A stretch of DNA of 64,000 nt from Chryseobacterium aahli (GCF_022699665.1 NZ_JALDNB010000003.1:434001-498000), one strand, 5' to 3'; counted from the first letter of the stretch, positions 1-8,308 are shown. Translations and numbers: made by a program. The notes: generated from the sequence alone by a model not told the origin.

Positions 1-398
1 ATTCCAAGTGCGTCTAGCATCTTTTGAGGTACTTCTATTTCTTCAGTTTCATAAACAGGAAATTGCATTTTTATTTTATTCTCCACTTTCTCAATAAACA
101 GTTCAACATTGTTACTGTTGATGAATTTTATTGTATCAAATGAGGTTGTGTCGAAAACAATTTTTGATGATGCTAATGTTGCGTGTCCACATAATGGAAT
201 TTCAATCTTTGGTGTAAAAAATCTTATGCTATATGTATTGTCCGTGATTTGTTTTATAAATGCAGTTTCAGAAAAACCTATTTCTGAGGCAATGCTTTGC
301 ATAGTTGCATTATTCAAATCGCTTTCGGCAATACATACCGCAGCAGGATTTCCTTTGAATTTTTGATTAGTAAAAGAATCTACAAAATATGTTTTCAT
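1..398 (-). CDS. PhzF-family isomerase, N-terminal part (gene runs off the window)
   Basis: Reading the minus strand from the ATG at 398 gives MKTYFVDSFTNQKFKGNPAA followed by a region with GFSETAFI and PLCGHATLAS. These are the usual N-terminal features of the PhzF phenazine-biosynthesis-like family (epimerases/isomerases of diaminopimelate-epimerase fold); the CGHATLA block carries conserved family residues. About 132 codons are visible and the C-terminal half lies outside the window. It follows a small ORF by 4 nt and LysE beyond it, so the three are probably co-transcribed. The substrate cannot be told from the sequence. Confidence 0.8.
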   Translation of the reverse strand, partial: MKTYFVDSFTNQKFKGNPAAVCIAESDLNNATMQSIASEIGFSETAFIKQITDNTYSIRFFTPKIEIPLCGHATLASSKIVFDTTSFDTIKFINSNNVELFIEKVENKIKMQFPVYETEEIEVPQKMLDALG

Positions 399-402
399 TT
401 CT

Positions 403-543
403 TTATTTTTTTTGTGCATTTTCAATGATGTTCAGGTTGACACACTCGTTTCCCTCTAACGTTTTTTTAGCGGATAGTTGAATGAGGTTTCCAATTTCAT
501 CATCTTTTAAAACATTGAAGGTTTTAAGGTCATTTTTTATCAT
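403..543 (-). CDS. Small hypothetical ORF, 46 aa, between LysE and PhzF
   Basis: An ATG at 543 starts only 2 nt after the LysE stop and the ORF ends at 403, 4 nt before the PhzF start. It reads MIKNDLKTFNVLKDDEIGNL and then a Lys/Asn-rich tail. The tight packing on the same strand suggests translational coupling. No domain is recognised; it may be a real short protein or the stub of a longer gene. The call rests only on position and an open frame. Confidence 0.4.
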   Translation of the reverse strand: MIKNDLKTFNVLKDDEIGNLIQLSAKKTLEGNECVNLNIIENAQKK

Positions 544-545
544 TA

Positions 546-1181
546 CTATTTAGCTTTTGACAAAGCCATTTTAATTGCAAGTCCGGTTAAAATACTTGCC
601 ATAAACCATTTTTGTACTTTTACCCAAGAAGGTTTTTGGGCAAAAAATAGTGCCACCCTCGAGGCTGTTAGTACAATAATAAAGTTGATTGTAAAACTAA
701 TTACAACTTGTACTACCCCAAGTTGTAAACTCTGCGTCATTATAGAACCATATTCTGTCTTGATGAACTGCGGAAAAAAGGATAAATAAAATACTGCAAC
801 TTTCGGATTGAGCACATTTGTTAAAAAACCAGTGCTGAATAGTTTGCCAGGCTTATCGTAAGGCAAGTCTTTGTTTGTTTCAAAAATATTTTTGCTGTTT
901 GGTTTTATTGCCTGATAAGCTAAGTACAAAAGATAAATAACGCCTAATGATTTCAATGTTGTATAAGCAAATGGTACCGCAAAAAGTACCGCAGTAAGCC
1001 CAAAGGAAACCATAACGATATGAAACATAAAACCAAAAACAACGCCTGCCAACGAAATTAGACCAGCCTTTCTGCCTTGCGTTATAGAACGGGAAATCAA
1101 ATAAATCATATTCGGGCCCGGACTGATAACAAGTACCAAAGCAGATAGTGCAAAAATCAAAATGTCATTTAATGGAATCAT
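546..1181 (-). CDS. LysE/RhtB-family amino-acid exporter
   Basis: This 211-residue protein has the LysE/RhtB layout: an N-terminal hydrophobic helix, the signature SPGPNMIYLISRS near residue 20, a GRKAGL turn, and a total of about six membrane segments. Members export amino acids or small metabolites through the inner membrane; the substrate is not predictable. The ATG at 1181 fits the family length. It heads a likely LysE-small ORF-PhzF transcript. A second LysE paralog is at 55012-55644. Confidence 0.85.
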   Translation of the reverse strand: MIPLNDILIFALSALVLVISPGPNMIYLISRSITQGRKAGLISLAGVVFGFMFHIVMVSFGLTAVLFAVPFAYTTLKSLGVIYLLYLAYQAIKPNSKNIFETNKDLPYDKPGKLFSTGFLTNVLNPKVAVFYLSFFPQFIKTEYGSIMTQSLQLGVVQVVISFTINFIIVLTASRVALFFAQKPSWVKVQKWFMASILTGLAIKMALSKAK

Positions 1182-1295
1182 ATTTTAGTTTTGTATTTTA
1201 TAATGATTAGTATGTGTTTTCAGCTTTAAGCAGATGTACAATTAGAATTTTTTACGTCAAATTTAGTACAAAAGCTGAATTTATTCTGTATCAGT

Positions 1296-1520
1296 TTAAA
1301 TGGTTTTGTTTTCTTGTAAATATTTCATTGCTTCTGTTACTGCTTGTTTCGAATTCTTGGGACTGAAACCTAATTCTGTTCTCGCCTTTGTGATGTCAAA
1401 ATCTTGTTGAAGGCCAGAAAACATCGCAATATCTTTTGTACTCAACAAAGGTGCTTTGCCACTTATTTTGCTACCGATTTCCCAATGCGATCTTTTGTCG
1501 AATGCTTCTATATAGAAATT
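1296..1520 (-). pseudogene. C-terminal remnant of an NAD-dependent epimerase/dehydratase
   Basis: Read on the minus strand, this stretch gives about 75 codons (EAFDKRSHWEIGSKISGKAP, then KARTELGFSPK and a C-terminal MKYLQENKTI before a stop). This looks like the end of an extended-SDR (NAD-epimerase) protein, with the typical 'A..ELGF.PK' C-terminal helix. No start codon or Rossmann part is present: the frame breaks a few bases from the DUF6428 stop. The rest was apparently lost when the ars module was placed here, so this is a junction scar. Confidence 0.6.
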
Positions 1521-1523
1521 GAT

Positions 1524-1997
1524 TTAGCAACAGCCTCCGCCAGGTTTGCACGTATTAGCACTATTAACAGGTAGTTCCGCCAAATTCTTTTTCAATTTTT
1601 CCGAAGGAATTCCGCAAGCATCCTGAGCAAGACAAGCAGTGGTCTTACTTTTCAGAACAAAAACTTTCCCATTGAACTCCAGATCATATTTGCCAATGGT
1701 ATTGCTTTGATATTCCACTTCGATCTCATTATTTTCAATCCCTAATTTTTCTTCAGAAAGTTTGATAATATTAAGCAGTTTTCCGGGTTTTAACCTGTGC
1801 TCATAGTCGTCTGCATTCCATAACTGGAAATTGACCACTGATTCTTCACGAATCACTCCGCCACAATCGATGAATTTTTTATTAATCTGTCCGACTTCCG
1901 TCACGTGGAAATGCTCAGGCACAAAAGTGCCGTCTTCCAATTGAAACTCTACATTCTCCAATGTTGATAAGATCTCTTTTATTTGTTCTAGTGTCAT
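1524..1997 (-). CDS. DUF6428 protein of a truncated ars module (copy 1)
   Basis: A 157-residue protein ending in CKPGGGCC, close kin of the 156-residue protein at 45834-46304: they share long blocks such as NVEFQLE-GTFVPEHFHVTE and AQDACGIPSEK. DUF6428 proteins are regularly encoded in Bacteroidota arsenic operons right after arsR; their role is unknown, though the cysteine-rich tail suggests metalloid binding. The gene lies downstream of arsR copy 1 on the same strand. Unlike copy 2, no transporter or arsenate reductase follows; an epimerase fragment does. Confidence 0.85.
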   Translation of the reverse strand: MTLEQIKEILSTLENVEFQLEDGTFVPEHFHVTEVGQINKKFIDCGGVIREESVVNFQLWNADDYEHRLKPGKLLNIIKLSEEKLGIENNEIEVEYQSNTIGKYDLEFNGKVFVLKSKTTACLAQDACGIPSEKLKKNLAELPVNSANTCKPGGGCC

Positions 1998-2064
1998 ATT
2001 ATTTTGTTTTAATTGTTTTTAATTTAATGGAAGCGATTTAAAAGTCTAAAAATATATTGTATTA

Positions 2065-2079
2065 ATGCAATATTGCGAT
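2065..2079. promoter_or_regulatory. Candidate ArsR operator (copy 1, arsR-DUF6428 gap)
   Basis: ATGCAATATTGCGAT is an imperfect palindrome lying between arsR and DUF6428. The same sequence type (ATCGyAATATTGCrAT) occurs upstream of arsR at 2439 and at both equivalent positions in ars copy 2 (45416, 45797). Recurrence at four matched positions makes an ArsR/SmtB operator the best reading. Confidence 0.65.
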
Positions 2080-2100
2080 GATTAAGAGTAAAAAAATGCA

Positions 2101-2427
2101 TCAACAACATTTCTGATCAGTAACGGTATTAATGATTTTTGAAAAGTAATCTTTCAGTATCTCGAAAGTATTTTCATCGATACAGTAGCATACTGAATTA
2201 CCCTCGATGCTACCTTTTATCAAACCGGCATTTTTCAGTTCTTTCAAATGCTGGGATATGGTGGGTTGCGCCAAAGGTAATTCATTAACGATGTCTCCAG
2301 TGATACACGTATTTACCTTGAGCAGATATTCTATAATAGCAACTCTGGCAGGGTGCCCCAATGCTTTTGATATCACTGCTATTTTATTTTGTTGATCTGT
2401 AAAATGATCGGTCTTTGTAGCTCCCAT
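2101..2427 (-). CDS. arsR: ArsR-family repressor (copy 1)
   Basis: A 108-residue ArsR/SmtB-type winged-helix protein: recognition helix region LPLAQPTISQHLKELKNAGL, followed by the wing. These repressors leave DNA on binding As(III)/Sb(III) or metal through cysteines. It is strongly similar to copy 2 at 45448-45774 and keeps the C-terminal CC pair. Where copy 2 has ECIC in the helix before the recognition helix, this copy has TCIT, so one of two closely spaced cysteines is missing. Metalloid response may therefore be altered. Operator-like palindromes flank it. Confidence 0.9.
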   Translation of the reverse strand: MGATKTDHFTDQQNKIAVISKALGHPARVAIIEYLLKVNTCITGDIVNELPLAQPTISQHLKELKNAGLIKGSIEGNSVCYCIDENTFEILKDYFSKIINTVTDQKCC

Positions 2428-2438
2428 AATGATTTAAT

Positions 2439-2454
2439 ATTGCAATATTACGAT
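2439..2454. promoter_or_regulatory. Candidate ArsR operator upstream of arsR copy 1
   Basis: ATTGCAATATTACGAT begins 12 nt upstream of the arsR ATG (minus strand). It matches the inverted-repeat sequence seen at 2065, 45416 and 45797. Its position over the presumed promoter suggests autoregulation. Confidence 0.7.
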
Positions 2455-2536
2455 ATGTTTTATTTGTAAAAAAAATTAAATGATGTAAAATTGAAAATTT
2501 ATAAATTAATGTAAATTCGTAGTATATTTTCACATA

Positions 2537-3169
2537 ATGAATCCCAATATAATTTCTTCCGAATTCAGTTCTTCTAAGGAATTAACTGATAAACTTTACC
2601 AAAACGGTATTCTGAAAACATACCACGAAGGCGATATCATTTTAGATGAAAATGCTTCCATACGCTCGATACCTATTGTAATGAAAGGATTGTTAAAAGT
2701 CATCCGGACGGAAGAAGACGGTCGCGAAATCTTACTCTATTATATCAAAACCGGTGAAAGTTGCATTATGTCGTTTCTTGGTGGGATGCACAATGAGAAA
2801 AGTATTGTAAAGGCCGAGGTGGAGGAAGATTCTGAGATCTTGTTTTTACCAATGGATAAAGTTACATTATTCATCAAAGAATATCCAGAATGGCTGGATT
2901 ATATTTTCAGGCTGTATCACAAACGTTTTGAAGAATTGCTCGATATTATCAATGCGATTGCCTTCAAAAAAGTAGATGAAAGATTACTCAATCTGCTCTA
3001 TAAAAAATCTGAAATCTCCCAATCTAAAACCATCGTAATCACTCACGAACAGCTTGCCAATGAGCTTGGTACGGCTAGAGTAGTGGTGTCAAGACTTCTG
3101 AAACAGCTGGAAGATTCCGGTAAATTAAAATTAGGTAGAAACAAAATTATCCTTTCAGATTCTATTTAA
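2537..3169 (+). CDS. Crp/Fnr-family transcription regulator
   Basis: A 210-residue protein with an N-terminal cyclic-nucleotide-binding-type beta roll (about residues 25-125, with GLLKVIRTEEDGREILLYYI) and a C-terminal winged helix (HEQLANELGTARVVVSRLLK, about 165-190). It lacks an Fnr-type cysteine cluster. It precedes a sulfide/persulfide cluster on the same strand, and a 17-nt sequence is repeated before two of those genes, so it probably regulates them. The effector is unknown. Confidence 0.85.
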   Translation: MNPNIISSEFSSSKELTDKLYQNGILKTYHEGDIILDENASIRSIPIVMKGLLKVIRTEEDGREILLYYIKTGESCIMSFLGGMHNEKSIVKAEVEEDSEILFLPMDKVTLFIKEYPEWLDYIFRLYHKRFEELLDIINAIAFKKVDERLLNLLYKKSEISQSKTIVITHEQLANELGTARVVVSRLLKQLEDSGKLKLGRNKIILSDSI

Positions 3170-3176
3170 TTTTCCC

Positions 3177-3193
3177 TATGTAACAAAAGTAGC
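3177..3193 (+). promoter_or_regulatory. Repeated 17-nt candidate Crp-type operator, copy 1
   Basis: TATGTAACAAAAGTAGC lies between the Crp-type gene and the TauE/SafE gene. An identical 17-mer is at 4187, before the MBL-rhodanese gene. The core GTAACAAAAGTAgC approaches the palindrome GTAACnnnnGTTAC expected of Crp/Fnr-type sites. That these are sites for the neighbouring regulator is inference from identity and position. Confidence 0.55.
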
Positions 3194-3242
3194 GGTATGT
3201 CGTTTATTATATTTCCATTTTTGCTTCATAAAAAGTTGTAGA

Positions 3243-4037
3243 ATGGAAATTTTTGGTTATATCGCATCGGTTTTTATAGGTATTTCTTTAGGATTAATAG
3301 GCGGTGGCGGAAGTATTCTTACCGTTCCGGTTTTGGTTTATCTCTTCGGAATTGACGCTTTTCTGGCAACAGAATATTCACTTTTCATTGTCGGAATCAG
3401 CAGTTTGGCAGGTTCGTTTTCTTACTTTAAAAAAGGATTGGTCGATCTCAAAACGGCATTTATTTTTGGCGTTCCATCAATCATTTCTATTTTTCTTACC
3501 CGAAATTTTCTTCTTCCATTAATTCCTGATGAAGTCTTTAGAATAGGGGATTTTATTGTGACCAAAGACATTTTTCTTCTCTTACTATTTGCAGGATTAA
3601 TGATTACCGCTTCCTACAAAATGATACGGAAAAGTGTAGAATTAAAAATAGAAACAATCCCTTCACAAAATAACAATACACCTTTGGCAGTAGCTGAAGG
3701 TTCTGTAGTTGGTATTCTGACAGGTCTGGTAGGAGCAGGAGGCGGATTTATGATTATTCCTGCCTTGGTCAATCTTCTGAAAACGCCAATGAAAACTGCC
3801 ATCGGAACTTCTCTGGTCATCATTTCTTTAAATTCTCTGATCGGATTTTTTTCATCAATGAATCACGTCAAAATCGAATGGAATTTATTATCAACCATCA
3901 CCGCAATTGCCATCGTTGGAATTATCATTGGCTCGCAATTATCCAAAAAAATTGATGGTAAAAAACTGAAACCTGCATTCGGCTGGTTTATTCTGGTGAT
4001 GGGAATTTACATTATCATTAAGGAACTTTTCTTTTAA
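3243..4037 (+). CDS. TauE/SafE-family sulfite/organosulfur exporter
   Basis: A 264-residue polytopic membrane protein with about eight hydrophobic segments and the two glycine-rich repeats of TauE/SafE (GLIGGGGSILTVPVLV near residue 18 and GLVGAGGGFMIIPALV near 160). The family moves sulfur-containing anions across the inner membrane. Sitting between a Crp regulator and a persulfide dioxygenase, it most likely exports sulfite or thiosulfate formed during sulfide detoxification. The ATG at 3243 gives the full family length. Confidence 0.88.
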   Translation: MEIFGYIASVFIGISLGLIGGGGSILTVPVLVYLFGIDAFLATEYSLFIVGISSLAGSFSYFKKGLVDLKTAFIFGVPSIISIFLTRNFLLPLIPDEVFRIGDFIVTKDIFLLLLFAGLMITASYKMIRKSVELKIETIPSQNNNTPLAVAEGSVVGILTGLVGAGGGFMIIPALVNLLKTPMKTAIGTSLVIISLNSLIGFFSSMNHVKIEWNLLSTITAIAIVGIIIGSQLSKKIDGKKLKPAFGWFILVMGIYIIIKELFF

Positions 4038-4060
4038 ATATCTAACAATCAATAATTTTT

Positions 4061-4145
4061 GGGCAGCTTTATCCGCCTTCCACTCCCGCTTTTTTGCTCG
4101 TCGTTCCTCCTTACAAAAAGAGCTCCGTTCAAGTCGGGCTGCAAT
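4061..4145. repeat. GC-richer intergenic repeat-like element
   Basis: An approximately 85-nt block from GGGCAGCTTTATCC to GGGCTGCA stands out as GC-richer than the AT-rich flanks. Its ends are short inverted complements (GCAGC and GCTGC), with a GAGCTC palindrome inside. It is the only content of the gap between the TauE/SafE and MBL genes apart from the second 17-mer. I suspect a dispersed chromosomal repeat of this genus; only one copy is in the window. Confidence 0.4.
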
Positions 4146-4186
4146 CATTTGGTGTTTCAAAATAGGAGATAATTAATTAAAACTCT

Positions 4187-4203
4187 TATGTAACAAAAGT
4201 AGC
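4187..4203 (+). promoter_or_regulatory. Repeated 17-nt candidate Crp-type operator, copy 2
   Basis: A second exact copy of TATGTAACAAAAGTAGC, 61 nt upstream of the MBL-rhodanese ATG. It suggests that the MBL gene heads its own transcript under the same control as the TauE/SafE gene. Confidence 0.55.
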
Positions 4204-4264
4204 TGTACAACAAAATTCAAACCCGGAAATTTGTATCAAATTAAAATTAAATAAAAATATCAAA

Positions 4265-5677
4265 ATGCAAATAGAACAGATTTATACAGGATGTTTGGCT
4301 CAGGGAGCTTATTACATTGTTTCAAATGGTGATGCGGCGATCATTGATCCTTTAAGAGAAACCCAGCCTTACATCGAAAGACTGGAAAAAGACAATGCAA
4401 AACTCAAATACATTTTTGAAACCCATTTTCACGCAGATTTTGTGAGTGGCCACGTTGATCTAAGTAAAAAAACAAATGCGCCAATCGTTTATGGACCAAC
4501 GGCAAACCCAGAATTTAATGCGATTATTGCCGAAGATAATCAGATTTTTGAAGTGGGGAAAATCAAAATAAAAGTTCTGCACACGCCGGGACACACAATG
4601 GAAAGCTCTTCTTTTTTATTAATTGATGAAAACGGAAAGGAAAAAGCACTTTTCAGTGGAGACACTTTGTTTCTCGGCGATGTTGGTCGCCCGGATCTGG
4701 CTCAAAAAGCGGCGAATATGACTCAGGAAGAATTGGCAGGACTTCTTTACGAAAGTTTATACCAAAAAATTCTGCCTTTGAACGATGAAATTATCGTTTA
4801 TCCTGCGCACGGAGCGGGTTCTGCTTGCGGTAAAAATATGCAGAAAGAAACGGTTGATACGTTTGGTAATCAAAAGAAAACCAATTATGCACTGAACCAA
4901 AAGGATAAAGAAAGCTTCATAAAAGCTGTTACAGACGGGCTTCTTCCACCGCCTGCCTATTTCGGGATGAATGTAGGGATGAATAAAAAAGGCTACGACA
5001 GTTTTGATGAGGTTTTGTCAAAAGGTCTTCACGCACTTTCTCCTGAAGAATTTGAGGAAATGGCAGAACTTTCCGGAGCTTTGATTCTTGATGTAAGAAA
5101 TAATAATGAGTTTGCGAAAGGTTTTGTTCCCCAGTCGATTAATATCGGATTAGACGGAGATTTTGCACCTTGGGTCGGAGCTCTGATTGTAGATGTAAAA
5201 CAACCGATTTTATTAATTACCGATGAAAATAATGAGGAGGAAACGGTCACGAGACTTAGCAGAGTAGGGTTTGATAATGTTTTGGGTTTTCTGAAAGGTG
5301 GTTTTGAAGCCTGGAAAAACAGCGGAAAAGAAATTGACAAAGTTCATCGAATTTCTGCTACAGATTTTGAAAAGGAAATTGAAAATAAAGAGGTGAAAAT
5401 TATTGATGTACGAAAAGAAAGTGAGTATGAAGCGGAACACGTCGATGAAGCCTACAATAAGCCTTTAGCTTACATCAATAAATGGATTAACCATATTGAA
5501 CCGACCAATCATTTTTATCTTCATTGTGCAGGTGGTTATCGAAGTATGATGGCGGCGAGCATTCTTCTGGCAAGAGGTTACCGAAATTTTACCGAAATTG
5601 GAGGTGGATTTAATGCAATCGCACAAACTAATGTTCCCAAAAGTGATTTCGTTTGTCAAAGTAAAGTTTTGAAGTAA
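4265..5677 (+). CDS. Persulfide dioxygenase-rhodanese fusion (MBL fold plus two rhodanese domains)
   Basis: A 470-residue protein. Residues 1-about 240 form a metallo-beta-lactamase fold of the ETHE1/persulfide-dioxygenase type (ETHFHADFVSGH, LHTPGHT, SGDTLFLGDVGRPDL, VYPAHGAGSACGK), which oxidises glutathione or similar persulfides with an Fe(II) site. Then come two rhodanese domains: the first (about 255-360) lacks a catalytic cysteine (LLITDE), the second (about 370-465) has it (YLHCAGGYRS). The fusion couples sulfane-sulfur transfer and oxidation in the cytoplasm. Its neighbours, a TauE/SafE exporter and YeeE/YedE sulfur importers, fit sulfide/thiosulfate handling. Confidence 0.9.
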   Translation: MQIEQIYTGCLAQGAYYIVSNGDAAIIDPLRETQPYIERLEKDNAKLKYIFETHFHADFVSGHVDLSKKTNAPIVYGPTANPEFNAIIAEDNQIFEVGKIKIKVLHTPGHTMESSSFLLIDENGKEKALFSGDTLFLGDVGRPDLAQKAANMTQEELAGLLYESLYQKILPLNDEIIVYPAHGAGSACGKNMQKETVDTFGNQKKTNYALNQKDKESFIKAVTDGLLPPPAYFGMNVGMNKKGYDSFDEVLSKGLHALSPEEFEEMAELSGALILDVRNNNEFAKGFVPQSINIGLDGDFAPWVGALIVDVKQPILLITDENNEEETVTRLSRVGFDNVLGFLKGGFEAWKNSGKEIDKVHRISATDFEKEIENKEVKIIDVRKESEYEAEHVDEAYNKPLAYINKWINHIEPTNHFYLHCAGGYRSMMAASILLARGYRNFTEIGGGFNAIAQTNVPKSDFVCQSKVLK

Positions 5678-5700
5678 TTTTGAATTAAATAAGTAAATTA

Positions 5701-6264
5701 ATGTTAGATATCATAAAAGAACCTTGGCCGTGGTATATTGCTGGTCCGTTGATTGGTCTTACCGTTCCGGCTTTGCTGATCTTAGGCAATAAATCTTTCG
5801 GAATCAGTTCGTCATTGCGACATATTTGCGCAGCCTGTATTCCGGCAAACGTGAGTTTTTTCAAATACGACTGGAAAAAAGAATCCTGGAATTTATTCTT
5901 TGTCCTCGGAATTTTCTTCGGAGGAATGATTGCCGCTCATTTACTGATGATTCCTGGAGAAATTAAAGTCAATCCAAACCTTAAAGCAGAATTGGCAACC
6001 TATGGGATTACAGATTACAGCAATCTTGTCCCGACACAACTGATGAATTTTGAAAGTTTATTGACGTTAAAAGGATTCATTCTGATGGTTGTCGGCGGAT
6101 TTTTGGTTGGCTTCGGAACCCGATACGCAGGAGGCTGCACCAGCGGACACGCCATAATGGGACTTTCCAATCTGCAATGGCCGTCTTTAGTAGCAACGAT
6201 TTGTTTTATGATCGGCGGTTTTTTAATGGCAAATGTGATTTTGCCCATCATTCTTTCACTTTAA
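5701..6264 (+). CDS. YeeE/YedE-family sulfur transporter component, long subunit
   Basis: A 187-residue membrane protein carrying the family cysteine motif GGCTSGHAIMG near residue 142, with about five hydrophobic segments. YeeE/YedE proteins carry thiosulfate or sulfane sulfur through the inner membrane using conserved cysteines. It starts 23 nt after the MBL-rhodanese stop and is followed by a second half-sized YeeE/YedE protein, so the pair probably forms one two-part transporter feeding the rhodanese. Confidence 0.85.
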   Translation: MLDIIKEPWPWYIAGPLIGLTVPALLILGNKSFGISSSLRHICAACIPANVSFFKYDWKKESWNLFFVLGIFFGGMIAAHLLMIPGEIKVNPNLKAELATYGITDYSNLVPTQLMNFESLLTLKGFILMVVGGFLVGFGTRYAGGCTSGHAIMGLSNLQWPSLVATICFMIGGFLMANVILPIILSL

Positions 6265-6277
6265 AATTGATTTAAAA

Positions 6278-6760
6278 ATGACAAAAGAAAAAGATATACG
6301 TCATCAGGACAGTATTTGCACCAACGAAAGCCATCTTCAGCACAAATGGTATCACAATTTGAAATACCTTTTGGTAGGAATTTTATTCGGAATCGTGTTT
6401 GTGAAAGCTGAAATTATCAGCTGGTTCAGAATCCAGGAAATGTTCCGTTTGCAGTCTTTTCATATGTACGGCGTGATTGGAAGCGCAGTTCTAACGGGAA
6501 TGATTTCCGTTTGGGTCATCAAAAAATTTAAAATAAAAACCATTTACGGAGAAAAAATTTCAATTGCTCCTAAAACTTTTAACAAAGGGCAAATTTACGG
6601 AGGTTTGATTTTCGGTCTTGGCTGGGCCATTACAGGAGCTTGTCCGGGACCTTTATTCGCACAGATTGGAACAGGAGCTTTTGCTGTTATTATTACTTTG
6701 CTGAGTGCTGTTTTCGGAACTTGGGTCTATGGATATTTCAGAGATAAGTTACCGCATTAA
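6278..6760 (+). CDS. YeeE/YedE-family sulfur transporter component, short subunit
   Basis: A 160-residue membrane protein with three to four hydrophobic segments and the second family cysteine motif, AITGACPGPLFAQIG, near residue 120. It begins 13 nt after the previous gene. Together the two proteins contain the two cysteine-bearing halves that are fused in longer YeeE proteins. It is the last intact gene of the sulfide cluster. Confidence 0.85.
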   Translation: MTKEKDIRHQDSICTNESHLQHKWYHNLKYLLVGILFGIVFVKAEIISWFRIQEMFRLQSFHMYGVIGSAVLTGMISVWVIKKFKIKTIYGEKISIAPKTFNKGQIYGGLIFGLGWAITGACPGPLFAQIGTGAFAVIITLLSAVFGTWVYGYFRDKLPH

Positions 6761-6815
6761 TTTTTTAGAATGCCATTTAAAGAATTGTAATATCATTAAG
6801 TGGGAAATTTTGCAA

Positions 6816-6959
6816 ATGAAATATTATAAAGTTCATAAATCATTTGCTGTTGCTCCAAAGCAGATTAATAGTGTTGAAGGAAACATTATATTTATTTCGA
6901 ATTACCAAATTCCAATTGGCAAAATTTATAAGATGAATATTGTGAAATTTTTAAAGTAG
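6816..6959 (+). pseudogene. C-terminal remnant of a LytTR DNA-binding domain
   Basis: A 47-codon frame from the ATG at 6816 reads YYKVHKSFAVAPKQINSVEG and then IPIGKIYK near its end. This matches the last strand-helix part of LytTR domains (pattern 'hxRxHKSYhVN...IxxxxxxxIPIGxxY'). No response-regulator or upstream LytTR sequence precedes it, so it is a leftover of a deleted two-component regulator gene. Expression is unlikely. Confidence 0.55.
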
Positions 6960-7179
6960 TTTATCTGTTACATTCTTGATCTCGCCATTTTAAGTTCAAC
7001 AAAACCAAGTAAGGCAATAATTATTATTTAAGTCAAAAAATAGGCTGTTCCTAACATTGTGAGGAAAGAATAATATTTAATCAATAATCCTAATGTCACG
7101 ACGCAATAAAGAAAGTTTGCAACAGCAATAATACTGATAAAAAGTGTTCAACTTTCTTTTGTTATGTGCTGTTTGTTTT

Positions 7180-8226
7180 TTACTTTACATTGATGTCATT
7201 ATACAATTTATCAACTACTTTTTCTAAAATTTTTCCTGTTTCGTTAAAGCTGGTGTTTGTCAATATGGATATGCCTATATTTTGTTTAGGATAAATCATA
7301 AACCAATTCTGCATTCCGTATATCCCTCCGTGATGTCTATAAATTAATTGATTATCATTTTCTATGATGTACCAATGATAGCCTTCCCAAAAATCTGAAC
7401 CTTCTTTATGTAATTTTTTATGAGATTCGTTTATAATAGGATTGGAATGGTCTAGTTGCAATTTCATATATTTCACTAAATCCGTAATCGTAGAGTGCAA
7501 TCCTGAAATTCCGCCCCATAAAGTTCTGTTGAAATTAGGCATTAATTCATTTTTATCGTTATAGCCTTTTACCAATCTTGTTTTGTCATTATCATTGAGT
7601 GTAAACTTGGTTTGGTCCATTTTATTTGGTTTCAAAACAAATTCAGTTACCAATTCCTCAAAAGGTTTTTGATACACTTTTTCAAGTATATATGCCGTCA
7701 ACTCTGGAGCCGTGTTTGAATAGAAATATACTTTTCCTGGTTTCGTTTCAATTTTAATTTCTTTTAATCCTTCAAAAAAAGCCTTTTTATTTTCGCTTTT
7801 TATGGGCATGTTAGGGAATCCACTTGTATGGGTGATGAGGTGTTTGATTGTTATGGGTTCACCTTTGAATTCTAAATTGGGATAAGGTTCGTTAAGATAG
7901 ATTCTAATATCATCATCTAAATTTATTTTTTTATCAAGTACGGCTTTAGCGGCTATATAACCTGTAAAAGTTTTAGTTACAGAAGCTAATTCATAAAGTG
8001 TAGAATCGTTGGGTTTGTTTCCTTTTCCAATCGTTAATTCTCCAAAATGTTTTATGGTGGATTTCCCATTTTTAAAAACTGCAACGGAAACAGAATGAAA
8101 TCTCTTGTCTTCTAATAACTGAAGCGCATTTTTTGTAATCGCATTTTCAACATTTTGTTTATTGATTTGTTGAGCACTTTTACACCCAAGTAAGACAAAA
8201 AATAAAATAGGGATTAAATATTTCAT
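7180..8226 (-). CDS. Serine hydrolase lipoprotein (class C beta-lactamase/PBP-like)
   Basis: A 348-residue protein with a lipoprotein signal (VLLGCKSAQ, cysteine at about residue 15) and the beta-lactamase/transpeptidase-like fold: SxxK as SVTK near residue 82, YxN as YSN near 170, and HHGG near 294 in place of KTG. Such proteins are usually peptidases or esterases rather than true beta-lactamases. Its transcription unit follows a 7TM-AraC regulator gene on the same strand, with a terminator between. The same pairing recurs at 57776-61646. Confidence 0.85.
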   Translation of the reverse strand: MKYLIPILFFVLLGCKSAQQINKQNVENAITKNALQLLEDKRFHSVSVAVFKNGKSTIKHFGELTIGKGNKPNDSTLYELASVTKTFTGYIAAKAVLDKKINLDDDIRIYLNEPYPNLEFKGEPITIKHLITHTSGFPNMPIKSENKKAFFEGLKEIKIETKPGKVYFYSNTAPELTAYILEKVYQKPFEELVTEFVLKPNKMDQTKFTLNDNDKTRLVKGYNDKNELMPNFNRTLWGGISGLHSTITDLVKYMKLQLDHSNPIINESHKKLHKEGSDFWEGYHWYIIENDNQLIYRHHGGIYGMQNWFMIYPKQNIGISILTNTSFNETGKILEKVVDKLYNDINVK

Positions 8227-8308
8227 AGCTTCTAAATTTTTATTTGATATTCGTAATCTGATGCAAATATGCTGTAGAGAGTCTTGAAAAAAGTCCGTGT
8301 AAAAAAAG

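Noticed and set aside
3939..4160. Open frame of 73 codons over the TauE/SafE 3' end and the GC-rich element
   Set aside because: It starts in intergenic repeat-like DNA and ends inside a supported gene in antisense. The charged translation reflects the repeat, not a protein.
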